Positions 1-6,397 of a stretch of DNA of 6,568 nucleotides are shown here, piece after piece. How positions within the stretch are numbered: the stretch's first letter is position 1; each line of letters opens with the position of its first letter. The notes under the pieces were generated by a model, which saw nothing but the letters and a program-made list of their open reading frames with translations, had not been told where the DNA came from and made no database searches. Source of the stretch: Comchoanobacter sp040266255 (lineage in GTDB: Bacteria; Pseudomonadota; Gammaproteobacteria; Comchoanobacterales; Comchoanobacteraceae); the NCBI GenBank assembly GCA_040266255.1, contig JBDQEV010000034.1:1-6568 (forward strand). Reading direction: 5' to 3'. Made by a program: the position numbers and the translations under genes.

Positions 1-1
1 A

Positions 2-28
2 TTTAAATCAATAGGGGGAATGCTGTGA
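2..28 (+). CDS. possible 3' tail of an upstream gene (partial)
   Basis: Of the three plus-strand frames at the left edge, only this one stays open up to the kinase start. It reads FKSIGGML and ends in TGA at 26-28. That stop overlaps the GTG start of the kinase in a GTGA arrangement (25-28), a junction typical of translationally coupled operon genes. Eight codons are far too few to identify a product, and the open frame may be chance. In two-component operons the preceding gene is often a response regulator, but nothing here shows that. Confidence 0.3.
   Translation, partial: FKSIGGML
13..18 (+). promoter_or_regulatory. Shine-Dalgarno for the kinase GTG start
   Basis: AGGGGG lies 6 nt before the GTG at 25. 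It supports the GTG rather than a downstream ATG as the start; the next in-frame ATG is at codon 74, inside the PAS region. Confidence 0.6.
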
Positions 29-1281
29 GCATTAAAGAGCTCGAAGAGAAAATTCAATCGCTTGAAAAGGAAAACTGTAGCTTAAAGCGCAATGCGTTAA
101 AGTTAACAGACTTGATCTCTAAAGAAAAAGAAAGGAGCAAAGCTTTACTCAATGATTATAACTTTTTATCAGATATTTTAGACTGTTTGCCGCAACAGGT
201 TTGGGTCACTTGTGAGGGCGAGCCTTTATATTTATCAAAGTCTATGCTTAAGGTTCTAGGAGAAGTAGGGATTACTGGTCAAAAAAATATGTATTCTGAA
301 CTTGTTGACTTAGGTAATCACGCAGCAGCTGAGATGGTTAAGAAAAATGATGCATTAGCTGCAAAAAGTACAGGGCCATTAGTGTTTGAAGAAACAGTGC
401 TTTCAAAATGTGGCAATAAGAATAAAAAGAGAGTGTTTTTATCTTATAAACAACGCTTTGAAAGCGGAGATAGCGGTGACGAAATTAAGATTCTTGGTAT
501 GTCATTTGATATTACAGAAAGAAAGGCTGTTGAAGATAATTTATTAGAGAATATCAATGCGCTTGAGTTAGCGGATCGCACGAAGAGAACATTTGTGCAA
601 AACTTCAGACATGATATGAAAGAGCCTTTAAGTAATATCCTAGGTGCATCTGATTGTTTATTAAGTCTTGAGCTAGATGCTGATACATCAGTGTGGGTAG
701 AATCAATTCGGTTATCTGCAGATCGGTTGTTGGCATATATGAATAAGTTGACCATGGGGCTGACAAAATCAAAAGAGCCTTTGCCTGTTGTGCTACAGTC
801 TGTTGACTTAAAGTCAGAAGTGGCAATATTAGAAAAAAGCTTTAGGCTAACCAAAAAAGTAAGAGAGATAGATTTAAATATTGTCTTTAGTCATGATTTT
901 CCAAAGCACATTGAACTTGATTTGGTTAGGGTACAGAGAATCATTTCTAATCTTATCAGTAATGCGCTTAAGTATACGCAGAAAGGTCAAGTGGATGTTG
1001 TAATATCAACGAATCACTTTAAAGAAAGCCATTTACTAGAGGTGAGTGTAGCTGATACAGGGATTGGTATATCAAGGTCAGCGCAAAACTTTATTTTTTC
1101 ACCGCTCTATCGCGTTGCTAATCAGCTTGAGGATGGTTCAGGACTAGGGCTCTCAATTGTAAAAGAGTTTGTTGATGACTTAAACGGTCAAATTACAGTT
1201 GAAAGTGAAGAAGGGGTGGGTAGCAAATTTGTTTTAGTGCTACCCATCGCTGTGTCTAAGTTTAAAGAGCGTAACCAATAG
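25..1281 (+). CDS. soluble PAS-domain sensor histidine kinase
   Basis: This 418-residue protein senses a signal and autophosphorylates on histidine, then passes the phosphate to a response regulator that is not in the window. Residues 1-45 are charged and heptad-like, probably a coiled coil. Residues about 46-165 form a PAS-like domain closing with GMSFDITERK, the usual PAS/PAC end. The dimerisation domain carries the H-box FRHDMKEPL with phospho-acceptor H196. The ATPase domain shows the N-box RIISNLISNALKYT (N309, N313), G1 box DTGIGI (344-349), an F-box-like FIFSPLYR (356-363) and G2 box GSGLGLSIV (371-379). There is no membrane segment or receiver domain, so it should be cytoplasmic and non-hybrid. 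The GTG start is chosen because AGGGGG at 13-18 lies 6 nt upstream; the ATG at 20 reads only two codons. Its 3' end overlaps the convergent gene by 20 bp. The signal and partner are unknown. Confidence 0.93.
   Translation: MSIKELEEKIQSLEKENCSLKRNALKLTDLISKEKERSKALLNDYNFLSDILDCLPQQVWVTCEGEPLYLSKSMLKVLGEVGITGQKNMYSELVDLGNHAAAEMVKKNDALAAKSTGPLVFEETVLSKCGNKNKKRVFLSYKQRFESGDSGDEIKILGMSFDITERKAVEDNLLENINALELADRTKRTFVQNFRHDMKEPLSNILGASDCLLSLELDADTSVWVESIRLSADRLLAYMNKLTMGLTKSKEPLPVVLQSVDLKSEVAILEKSFRLTKKVREIDLNIVFSHDFPKHIELDLVRVQRIISNLISNALKYTQKGQVDVVISTNHFKESHLLEVSVADTGIGISRSAQNFIFSPLYRVANQLEDGSGLGLSIVKEFVDDLNGQITVESEEGVGSKFVLVLPIAVSKFKERNQ
1215..1248 (-). terminator. candidate terminator of the exported-protein pair, inside the kinase gene
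   Basis: TGGGTAGCA (1217-1225) and TGCTACCCA (1238-1246) are perfect 9-bp inverted arms around a 12-nt loop. A G-T wobble and one more G-C pair extend the stem to 1215 and 1248. For transcripts running leftward from the exported-protein genes, the stem begins 13 nt after the TAA stop at 1262, a normal place for an intrinsic terminator. The tract that follows on the minus strand (CCCTTCTTCACTTTC) is pyrimidine-rich but not a clean T-run, so termination may be weak. On the plus strand the same bases encode the kinase C-terminus (GSKFVLVLP), so the symmetry could be partly coincidental. Confidence 0.4.
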
Positions 1282-1876
1282 AGAGGTTGACGCCACCTTG
1301 GGTAAGAGTCGTAAACTCTAGAAGCTTATTAGCTTCACTATACATTGGACTCATGCTGTTGACGTGAATGTTCTCAGATAGCCTCACTGAGCTATTCACA
1401 AACACTTCAAATGATGTATACAAATTAGGTGAAAATAAAGTTGTAATACCTGCTGAGAAAGTTGGAAAAATAAAGTTCCCGTCTATTGTTGCAGGTAGTG
1501 TTTGGTGGCCTTCAGGCAAATCGAGGCTATCCGGTAGTGAAGTGGCTGTGATGCCAAGTCCTAAGTTCAGTGTATGACTTGATAAATCCCCAAGATGTGT
1601 TCTTATACCAAGGTATGTTGAAGACAATAATGAAGCAGATACTTTTGTATCTAAAGAAATAGCAAGTGTTTCATTGATGCTCTGTATTGCAGATGCAGAG
1701 ATATTTAACTCAGGTAGCATGAGACTAACCCCAACATCATCGCTGATCACAGTATAATCTAAGTTCAGTATAGACTGGTTTAAGCTCAAACCAAGTCCTA
1801 CTTGTATATTTGGATAAGGTGCTGCGTATGATATAAATCCAGCTGCTATAATCGATTTTAAGTACTTTTTGTTCAT
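1262..1876 (-). CDS. exported beta-strand-rich protein, possible small outer-membrane barrel
   Basis: I do not recognise the family of this 204-residue protein. The N-terminus MNKKYLKSIIAAGFISYAAP looks like a signal peptide: basic start, short hydrophobic core and likely cleavage near A18 or A19. The remainder has many segments with alternating polar and apolar residues, such as SASLLSSTYLGIRTHL, TLNLGLGITATSL and GGVNLSIGYAL. This is what transmembrane beta-strands of a small (about 8-strand) outer-membrane barrel look like. It contains no cysteine. It ends in ...GYAL, not the terminal Phe or Trp usual for BAM substrates, so a periplasmic beta protein is also possible. The start has a Shine-Dalgarno TAAGGA (1891-1886) that overlaps the stop of the preceding gene 12 bp upstream, so the two are probably co-transcribed and translationally coupled. 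Its 3' end overlaps the convergent kinase gene. Exported status is fairly likely; barrel topology is inference. Confidence 0.75.
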   Translation of the reverse strand: MNKKYLKSIIAAGFISYAAPYPNIQVGLGLSLNQSILNLDYTVISDDVGVSLMLPELNISASAIQSINETLAISLDTKVSASLLSSTYLGIRTHLGDLSSHTLNLGLGITATSLPDSLDLPEGHQTLPATIDGNFIFPTFSAGITTLFSPNLYTSFEVFVNSSVRLSENIHVNSMSPMYSEANKLLEFTTLTQGGVNLSIGYAL

Positions 1877-1888
1877 AGTAGTATTTCC

Positions 1889-2596
1889 TTATAGTGATTG
1901 AAGTAATGGCATGAGGCTATGACTAATTGTAACCTTGATACCACTTTCGCCAATAGAAATGTTGGTAGGAACAGGCCCAGCTTCATCCTGAATGATTGTG
2001 CTACTTGGCCCCCAATATGCTGATAGACTCACTTTATATTTAGAGAGTTGAGTTGCAGTCTCAATAACGATTTTAGGATTGTAAATTACTATGTTATCAA
2101 AATATCGTGCGCTGTAATATTGTGACGCAAATGAGAATGCTTCAGTTAAGTAGATCCGATCTAAATCCAGTCCAAGAGAAAAAGAGGTATCCTTGAATTG
2201 ATATGCAGAGAACACACCAATAGTAGGTGAAGTGCTCTGTTGAACAATAAAGTCTTCAGAGTAGCCATCATTTCCTATCTGAGTAGGGTTTAAAGTGTTT
2301 GCTATTCCAAATCTTGATGTATTTCCTGTGAAGCTCACATGAGCGCCCACAGAGGTATTTGGACTAATGTGATACTCTGCTGATACTCCACCATATAGAC
2401 CAGAGTTTGATTTAGAGGTTGCAGCAATGCTTGTCATTAGATGACATGCGCTGTCTGACTCATCATCACATGTATGAGTTAGCCTCGTGAGGTTACTATT
2501 ATAGCCAGTATTAACCCAATAAGAGATATCTTCTGCCGATACAGCTGTATTTAATCCAATCAAACCTATTATCATATGCTTGCATATTCTTTCCAT
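1889..2596 (-). CDS. exported beta-strand-rich protein with Cys-bounded acidic loop, possible outer-membrane barrel
   Basis: I do not recognise the family of this 235-residue protein. Residues 1-21 form a clear signal peptide with hydrophobic core MIIGLIGLNTAV and cleavage site VSA|ED. The mature part is rich in amphipathic beta-strand patterns (SGLYGGVSAEYHI, TSVGAHVSFTG, FSLGLDLDRIYL, YKVSLSAYWG, SGIKVTISHSL), consistent with a small outer-membrane barrel of about 8 strands. A short region (41-52) reads HTCDDESDSACH. Its two cysteines, C43 and C51, are the only ones in the mature protein and could form a disulfide-clamped acidic loop. The C-terminus MPLLQSL follows the last predicted strand and lacks a terminal aromatic residue. 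GGAG at 2608-2605, 8 nt upstream, supports this ATG. A strong promoter lies at 2627-2655. It is the first gene of a pair with the next gene 12 bp downstream. Function is unknown. Confidence 0.75.
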   Translation of the reverse strand: MERICKHMIIGLIGLNTAVSAEDISYWVNTGYNSNLTRLTHTCDDESDSACHLMTSIAATSKSNSGLYGGVSAEYHISPNTSVGAHVSFTGNTSRFGIANTLNPTQIGNDGYSEDFIVQQSTSPTIGVFSAYQFKDTSFSLGLDLDRIYLTEAFSFASQYYSARYFDNIVIYNPKIVIETATQLSKYKVSLSAYWGPSSTIIQDEAGPVPTNISIGESGIKVTISHSLMPLLQSL

Positions 2597-2626
2597 TTTA
2601 AATGCTCCATGCTTTCCTTTTCAGCT

Positions 2627-2655
2627 AAAATACGAGCTATTAGAATATTTGTCAA
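2627..2655 (-). promoter_or_regulatory. sigma70-type promoter of the exported-protein pair
   Basis: On the minus strand a perfect -35 TTGACA (2655-2650) is followed by exactly 17 bp and then TATTTT (2632-2627), which matches TATAAT at four of six positions. Transcription would start near 2620, giving a leader of roughly 25 nt before the ATG at 2596. It sits 26 bp after the dnaJ stop, and no obvious GC-rich terminator separates dnaJ from it, so read-through from the chaperone operon is also possible. Confidence 0.6.
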
Positions 2656-2680
2656 TTGATATTTTTCAAATTAAGTGCTG

Positions 2681-3790
2681 TTATGCCTGAAAGAGTTTCT
2701 TCAAACTTTGCATAAATGATTCATACTTAGGGCGTTGTTTGTTTTGTTGGGTTTTTAAATCAAAGTCTTTTAGGATAGCTTGTTGTTCTGTATTTAAGCG
2801 CACAGGTGTTTCAACTTGCACATGGCATATCAGATCGCCGCGCCTATTATGTTTTTTACTATCAATACCAGCACCGCGCACTCTTAATAGACTACCGCTT
2901 TGGGTTTCTTTGGGTATTTTTAATTTAATCATCTTGTCGAGTGTTGCAACTTCAACTTCACCACCAACACATGCTTGGTAGAAAGAAACAGGAACTGTGC
3001 AATGCAAATCAACTTGATCACGTTTAAATATAGGATGTCGCTCTACTTGTATTTCAATATAAAGATCTCCTGCGGGGCCACCGTGGCTGCCAGCATCACC
3101 CTTTCCAGGTACGCGCATTCTATCGCCAGTATCTACTCCAGAAGGTATCTTAACATTAATTTTTGAGGCTTTGGATTGAGCACCGCTTCCACCACATGGT
3201 CGACAAGGATTGCTGATGATCTGGCCTTGTCCATGACACTTCGGGCAAGTTTGCTGAATGGATAAGAACCCTTGTTGTAATGCAACTCGTCCACTACCAT
3301 GGCACATTGGGCAGGTTGTAGGCTTGCTACCTTTAGCGCCTCCACTACCATGACAATCCCCACAAGTGTCTTTCTTGCGAATATTCACCTCTTTTTCTAC
3401 ACCGTGTGCAGCATCATATAAGCTTAGTGAAATTGCAACTGCAAGATCCGAGCCTCTACTACGACCGCTACGTCCACTGCCGCCAGCCGCACCTCCACCA
3501 AAAAACTGCTCAAAAATATCATTGAAGTTGATATCACCAAAGTCCATACCTTGGCCAAATCCTTCAGCGCCTGCGTGACCAAATTGATCATACTGAGAGC
3601 GTTTGCTTTCATCTGATAGAACTGCATATGCCTCATTGATTTCCTTGAATTTTTGCTCAGACCCTTTGTCACCTTTATTACGATCTGGATGATATTTCAT
3701 TGCTTTTTGACGATAAGCTTTTTTAATATCTGCACTAGATGCGTTTTGGTCAACGCCCAGTGCTTCATAGAAATCTTGTTTAGTAGACAT
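2681..3790 (-). CDS. dnaJ: chaperone DnaJ (Hsp40, type I)
   Basis: DnaJ delivers unfolded clients to DnaK in the cytoplasm and stimulates its ATPase. The 369-residue protein has the full type I layout. The J domain (about 5-70) carries the HPD motif at 34-36. A Gly/Phe-rich linker spans about 71-112 (GFGQGMDFGD, FFGGGAAGG). The zinc-binding region has all four CxxCxGxG repeats: CGDCHGSG (143), CPMCHGSG (160), CPKCHGQG (182) and CRPCGGSG (196). A C-terminal substrate-binding and dimerisation region follows. Length is close to E. coli DnaJ (376). The start MSTKQDFYEALGV matches the family. It is unusual in having no clear Shine-Dalgarno: the bases before the ATG are TAACTGTGTATCAAT. It lies 50 bp downstream of dnaK, behind a strong hairpin, so its level may be set by read-through or coupling. 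Confidence 0.98.
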   Translation of the reverse strand: MSTKQDFYEALGVDQNASSADIKKAYRQKAMKYHPDRNKGDKGSEQKFKEINEAYAVLSDESKRSQYDQFGHAGAEGFGQGMDFGDINFNDIFEQFFGGGAAGGSGRSGRSRGSDLAVAISLSLYDAAHGVEKEVNIRKKDTCGDCHGSGGAKGSKPTTCPMCHGSGRVALQQGFLSIQQTCPKCHGQGQIISNPCRPCGGSGAQSKASKINVKIPSGVDTGDRMRVPGKGDAGSHGGPAGDLYIEIQVERHPIFKRDQVDLHCTVPVSFYQACVGGEVEVATLDKMIKLKIPKETQSGSLLRVRGAGIDSKKHNRRGDLICHVQVETPVRLNTEQQAILKDFDLKTQQNKQRPKYESFMQSLKKLFQA

Positions 3791-3816
3791 ATTGATACAC
3801 AGTTAATTAGTAAGAA

Positions 3817-3834
3817 GGGGAGGAAGGCCTCCCC
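3817..3834 (-). terminator. dnaK-dnaJ intergenic hairpin (attenuator or processing site)
   Basis: GGGGAGG and CCTCCCC form a perfect 7-bp, GC-rich stem with a 4-nt loop, beginning 6 nt after the dnaK stop. On the minus strand it is followed by TTCTTACTAATT, a broken T-tract. It could act as a partial terminator, or as a 3' stabiliser of dnaK mRNA, making dnaK more abundant than dnaJ. The stem is seen directly; the role is inferred from its position. Confidence 0.5.
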
Positions 3835-3840
3835 AGTTGG

Positions 3841-5784
3841 TTATTTAGCGTCATCGACCTCATCAAACTCAGCATCTACTGCTTCTGATTGTGGCTCTTC
3901 AGATGCTGTACTATCATCACTGCCTTGATTCTGCTGGTATGCAGCTTGTGCGATTGCACCTGAGATACTAGAAAGCGCCTCAGACTTTGCATCAATTTCT
4001 GCTTTATCTTTTGCTTCAACTGCTTGCTCAAGATCTTTAATAGCTGCTTCTGCCTTTTCTTTCTCAGCAGCATCTACTTTATCACCTAGATCTTTAATAG
4101 CTTTCTTAGTGCCGTGAATCAACTGCTCAGCTTGGTTTACAGCTTGAGTCAGTTCTTCAAACTCTTTGTCAGCTTCTGCGTTCTCTTGAGCATCTGCCAT
4201 CATTTTTTCGATTTCCTCATCACTTAAACCACCTGCAGACTGGATAGAGATAGATTGATCTTTATTGGTTGCTTGATCTTTTGCTGTGACATGCAATATG
4301 CCATTCGCATCGATATCAAATGCAACTTCAACTTTTGGTATACCACGTGGAGCAGGAGGGATGTTTGTTAAATTAAACTGCCCTAGTTGCTTGTTTTGAC
4401 TTGCAACCTTTCTTTCTCCTTGTAAAACCGTAATGGTTACTTCAGTCTGATTGTCAGCCGCTGTAGAGAACACCTGACTCTTACGAGTTGGAATGGTTGT
4501 ATTTTTTTCAATCAATGGGGTCATGACTCCACCCATAGTCTCAATACCAAGGGATAATGGTGTTACATCAAGTAAGAGTACATCTTTAACATCACCAGAG
4601 AGTACACCACCTTGGATTGCAGCACCAATTGCTACTGCTTCATCAGGGTTAACATTTTTACGAGGTGCTTTCTTAAAGAAGTCAGCAACACGATCTTGTA
4701 CTTTAGGCATACGAGTTTGACCACCAACTAAGATCACATCATCAATGTCATTAATGTTTAGTCCAGCGTCATTCAGTGCAGTTTGACAAGGCGTGATACT
4801 TCTTTCAATTAGATCTTCAGTTGCATGCTCAAAGCTAGAGCGAGTAATGGTGACGTTTAAATGCTTAGGTCCTGCAAGTCCTTGATCACCAGATGCCATT
4901 GTAATATATGGTAAGTTGACTACATAATCATTGGAAGATGAAAGAGCAATCTTACATTTTTCAGCAACTTCTTTAATACGCTGCATCGCTTGAGAATCTT
5001 GTGATAAATCGATATTAGGGTTAGATTTTCTGAAATCAGCTAAAATCATATCAACAATTTTTTGATCAAAGTCTTCACCACCTAAGAAAGTATCACCACT
5101 AGTGGAAAGTACTGCGAACTGGTGATCACCATCAATTTGTGTGAGCTCAATAATAGAGATATCAAATGTACCACCACCAAGATCATATACTGCGATTTTT
5201 CGATCACCTTGTTGCTTATCTAAACCATAAGCCAATGCTGCAGCTGTAGGTTCATTGATGATTCTTTTTACTTCTAAACCAGCAATTTTACCAGCATCTT
5301 TTGTCGCCTGGCGCTGTTTTTCGTTAAAGTAAGCTGGAACCGTAATAACTGCTTGCTTTACTTCATGTCCAAGATAATCCTCAGCAATCTTCTTCATATG
5401 GCCTAAGATAATTGCTGCAAACTTCTCTGGCGCCCACAGTTCTTCTTTACCATCTTTCAGCTTTACAACAGCTCTAACATCACCGTTTTTTGCTGCTTTA
5501 AGTTCATACTGCATGGACTTTAAACTATTCTTCACAACTTTATCATTGAACTGATGCCCCATATAACGCTTTGTAGCGTAGAAAGTATTGGGGTTAATGG
5601 TTGCTTGGTTCTTAGCTGAGCTACCGACAACTTGACGATCATTGTCTTCAATTGAGACATAAGATGGTGTTGTTCTTGCACCTACATTGTTTTCGATTAC
5701 GACCGGCTTTCCACCTTGCATGATTGATACACATGAAAAGGTAGTACCTAGGTCAATTCCAATTATTGTATTTTCTGTTGTCAT
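3841..5784 (-). CDS. dnaK: chaperone DnaK (Hsp70)
   Basis: DnaK is the ATP-driven central chaperone of the cytoplasm. It binds exposed hydrophobic peptides, with DnaJ loading clients and GrpE releasing ADP. The 647-residue protein is complete. The nucleotide-binding domain covers about 5-395, with the first phosphate loop GIDLGTTFSC (9-18), the catalytic lysine K72 in ATKRYMG and the second phosphate motif DLGGGTFDIS (201-210, with the autophosphorylated threonine equivalent at T206). The hydrophobic linker VLLLDV (402-407) leads to the beta-sandwich substrate domain, then the charged helical lid and a low-complexity acidic tail ending FDEVDDAK. Compared with E. coli from memory, position 16 is Phe instead of Asn, and a loop before GPKHLN (about 296-305) is about 5 residues longer. 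The start is supported by GGAG (5794-5791) 6 nt upstream. It follows grpE after 59 bp, which hold a sigma32-like promoter. Confidence 0.99.
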   Translation of the reverse strand: MTTENTIIGIDLGTTFSCVSIMQGGKPVVIENNVGARTTPSYVSIEDNDRQVVGSSAKNQATINPNTFYATKRYMGHQFNDKVVKNSLKSMQYELKAAKNGDVRAVVKLKDGKEELWAPEKFAAIILGHMKKIAEDYLGHEVKQAVITVPAYFNEKQRQATKDAGKIAGLEVKRIINEPTAAALAYGLDKQQGDRKIAVYDLGGGTFDISIIELTQIDGDHQFAVLSTSGDTFLGGEDFDQKIVDMILADFRKSNPNIDLSQDSQAMQRIKEVAEKCKIALSSSNDYVVNLPYITMASGDQGLAGPKHLNVTITRSSFEHATEDLIERSITPCQTALNDAGLNINDIDDVILVGGQTRMPKVQDRVADFFKKAPRKNVNPDEAVAIGAAIQGGVLSGDVKDVLLLDVTPLSLGIETMGGVMTPLIEKNTTIPTRKSQVFSTAADNQTEVTITVLQGERKVASQNKQLGQFNLTNIPPAPRGIPKVEVAFDIDANGILHVTAKDQATNKDQSISIQSAGGLSDEEIEKMMADAQENAEADKEFEELTQAVNQAEQLIHGTKKAIKDLGDKVDAAEKEKAEAAIKDLEQAVEAKDKAEIDAKSEALSSISGAIAQAAYQQNQGSDDSTASEEPQSEAVDAEFDEVDDAK

Positions 5785-5790
5785 TACAAT

Positions 5791-5794
5791 CTCC
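5791..5794 (-). promoter_or_regulatory. Shine-Dalgarno of dnaK
   Basis: GGAG on the minus strand, 6 nt before the ATG at 5784. It is the best ribosome site among the three chaperone genes and supports high dnaK translation independent of grpE. Confidence 0.7.
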
Positions 5795-5822
5795 AGTTAA
5801 ATAAATTACATACATAGCTAAT

Positions 5823-5850
5823 ATATGGGTGAATTTTAAATTCTCAACCC
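5823..5850 (-). promoter_or_regulatory. candidate sigma32 heat-shock promoter for dnaK
   Basis: On the minus strand GGGTTGA (5850-5844; E. coli sigma32 -35 is close to GGCTTGA) is followed by 13 bp and then ACCCATAT (5830-5823; -10 consensus CCCCATnT, one mismatch). Transcription would start near 5816 and give a leader of about 30 nt for dnaK. The TGA inside the -35 element is the grpE stop codon. The spacer is itself a palindrome (GAATTT, one base, AAATTC) and the flanks GGGT and ACCC are complementary, so the same stretch can also be read as a hairpin. The motif match is by eye. The 13-bp spacer is slightly shorter than the 14-15 bp of the E. coli groE and dnaK promoters. Confidence 0.5.
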
Positions 5851-6392
5851 TTTTGAGAAATTTCTTTTGAAACAATTACTTTTGCATGTCTTAAGACTCG
5901 GTCTTTCATGACATATCCAGCTTGTAATACTTGTAACACACAACCAGCTGCCATAGTATCTGTTTCCTGTGTAGTTATTGCTTCATGTTGATCTGAGTCA
6001 AAAGATTGACCAATGGGTGACATTTTTGTTACATCATGGTCTTTTAAGACGATATTGAGTTGATCTAAAGTCATCACCATGCCGCGATAGTGTTGGCTGT
6101 CTTTATCTTCTATATGGCTTAATCCAGTCTCCAGAACATCAGCAATAGAAATGACCTCCTTTGCAAACTTACTAATGGCAAAAGCCTCTTTTGCTTTTGA
6201 ATTCTTTTCAAGTTGACGCATCTGATTCACATGTTGAGCGTTCAATCTTGCGACTTGGTCTTTCAGGGACTCAATATTTTCAGCTAGCGCTTTATTTTTA
6301 TCTTGTAACTCCTCAACTTCCTTTTGTAACTCATGACTTTCTACTTTGGGCTTCAGATCACTTGCTTTTACTGTATCGGATTTTGCATTCAT
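5844..6392 (-). CDS. grpE: GrpE, nucleotide exchange factor of DnaK
   Basis: GrpE opens the DnaK nucleotide cleft so that ADP leaves, and works as a dimer in the cytoplasm. The 182-residue protein has the expected shape. A variable N-terminus (1-18) precedes a long charged coiled coil (about 19-75, for example LQKEVEELQDKNKALAENIESL). A helical segment with FAKEVISIADVLETGL corresponds to the usual F..ELL.V.DNLERAL. The C-terminal beta domain includes MSPIGQSFDSDQHEAI and LQVLQAGYVMKDRVLRHAKVIV, matching the family signature GY.L..R.LR.A.V.V. The loop before the signature reads MAAGCVLQVLQ, where PGTV-type residues are common. It is the first recognisable gene of the grpE-dnaK-dnaJ operon. 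ATG at 6392 is chosen because the frame starts there with GAGAG 4 nt upstream; a hairpin covers that ribosome site. Confidence 0.96.
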   Translation of the reverse strand: MNAKSDTVKASDLKPKVESHELQKEVEELQDKNKALAENIESLKDQVARLNAQHVNQMRQLEKNSKAKEAFAISKFAKEVISIADVLETGLSHIEDKDSQHYRGMVMTLDQLNIVLKDHDVTKMSPIGQSFDSDQHEAITTQETDTMAAGCVLQVLQAGYVMKDRVLRHAKVIVSKEISQKG

Positions 6393-6397
6393 AAGGC

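Noticed and set aside
444..854. 136-codon open frame on the minus strand within the kinase gene
   Set aside because: It lies wholly antisense to clear kinase motifs (PAS end, H-box) and resembles no known protein.
1876..1889. One larger barrel gene split by a frameshift into the two exported proteins
   Set aside because: The downstream protein has its own signal peptide and Shine-Dalgarno, and the upstream one ends after a complete strand region, so two genes fit better.
3653..3928. 91-codon plus-strand open frame across the dnaK-dnaJ junction
   Set aside because: It is antisense to the J domain and the DnaK tail, with no ribosome site or recognisable protein character.
3876..4073. Lysine/glutamine-rich 65-codon minus-strand frame inside the dnaK tail
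   Set aside because: It is a shifted reading of the low-complexity, Ala/Glu/Lys-rich DnaK lid; composition alone explains it.
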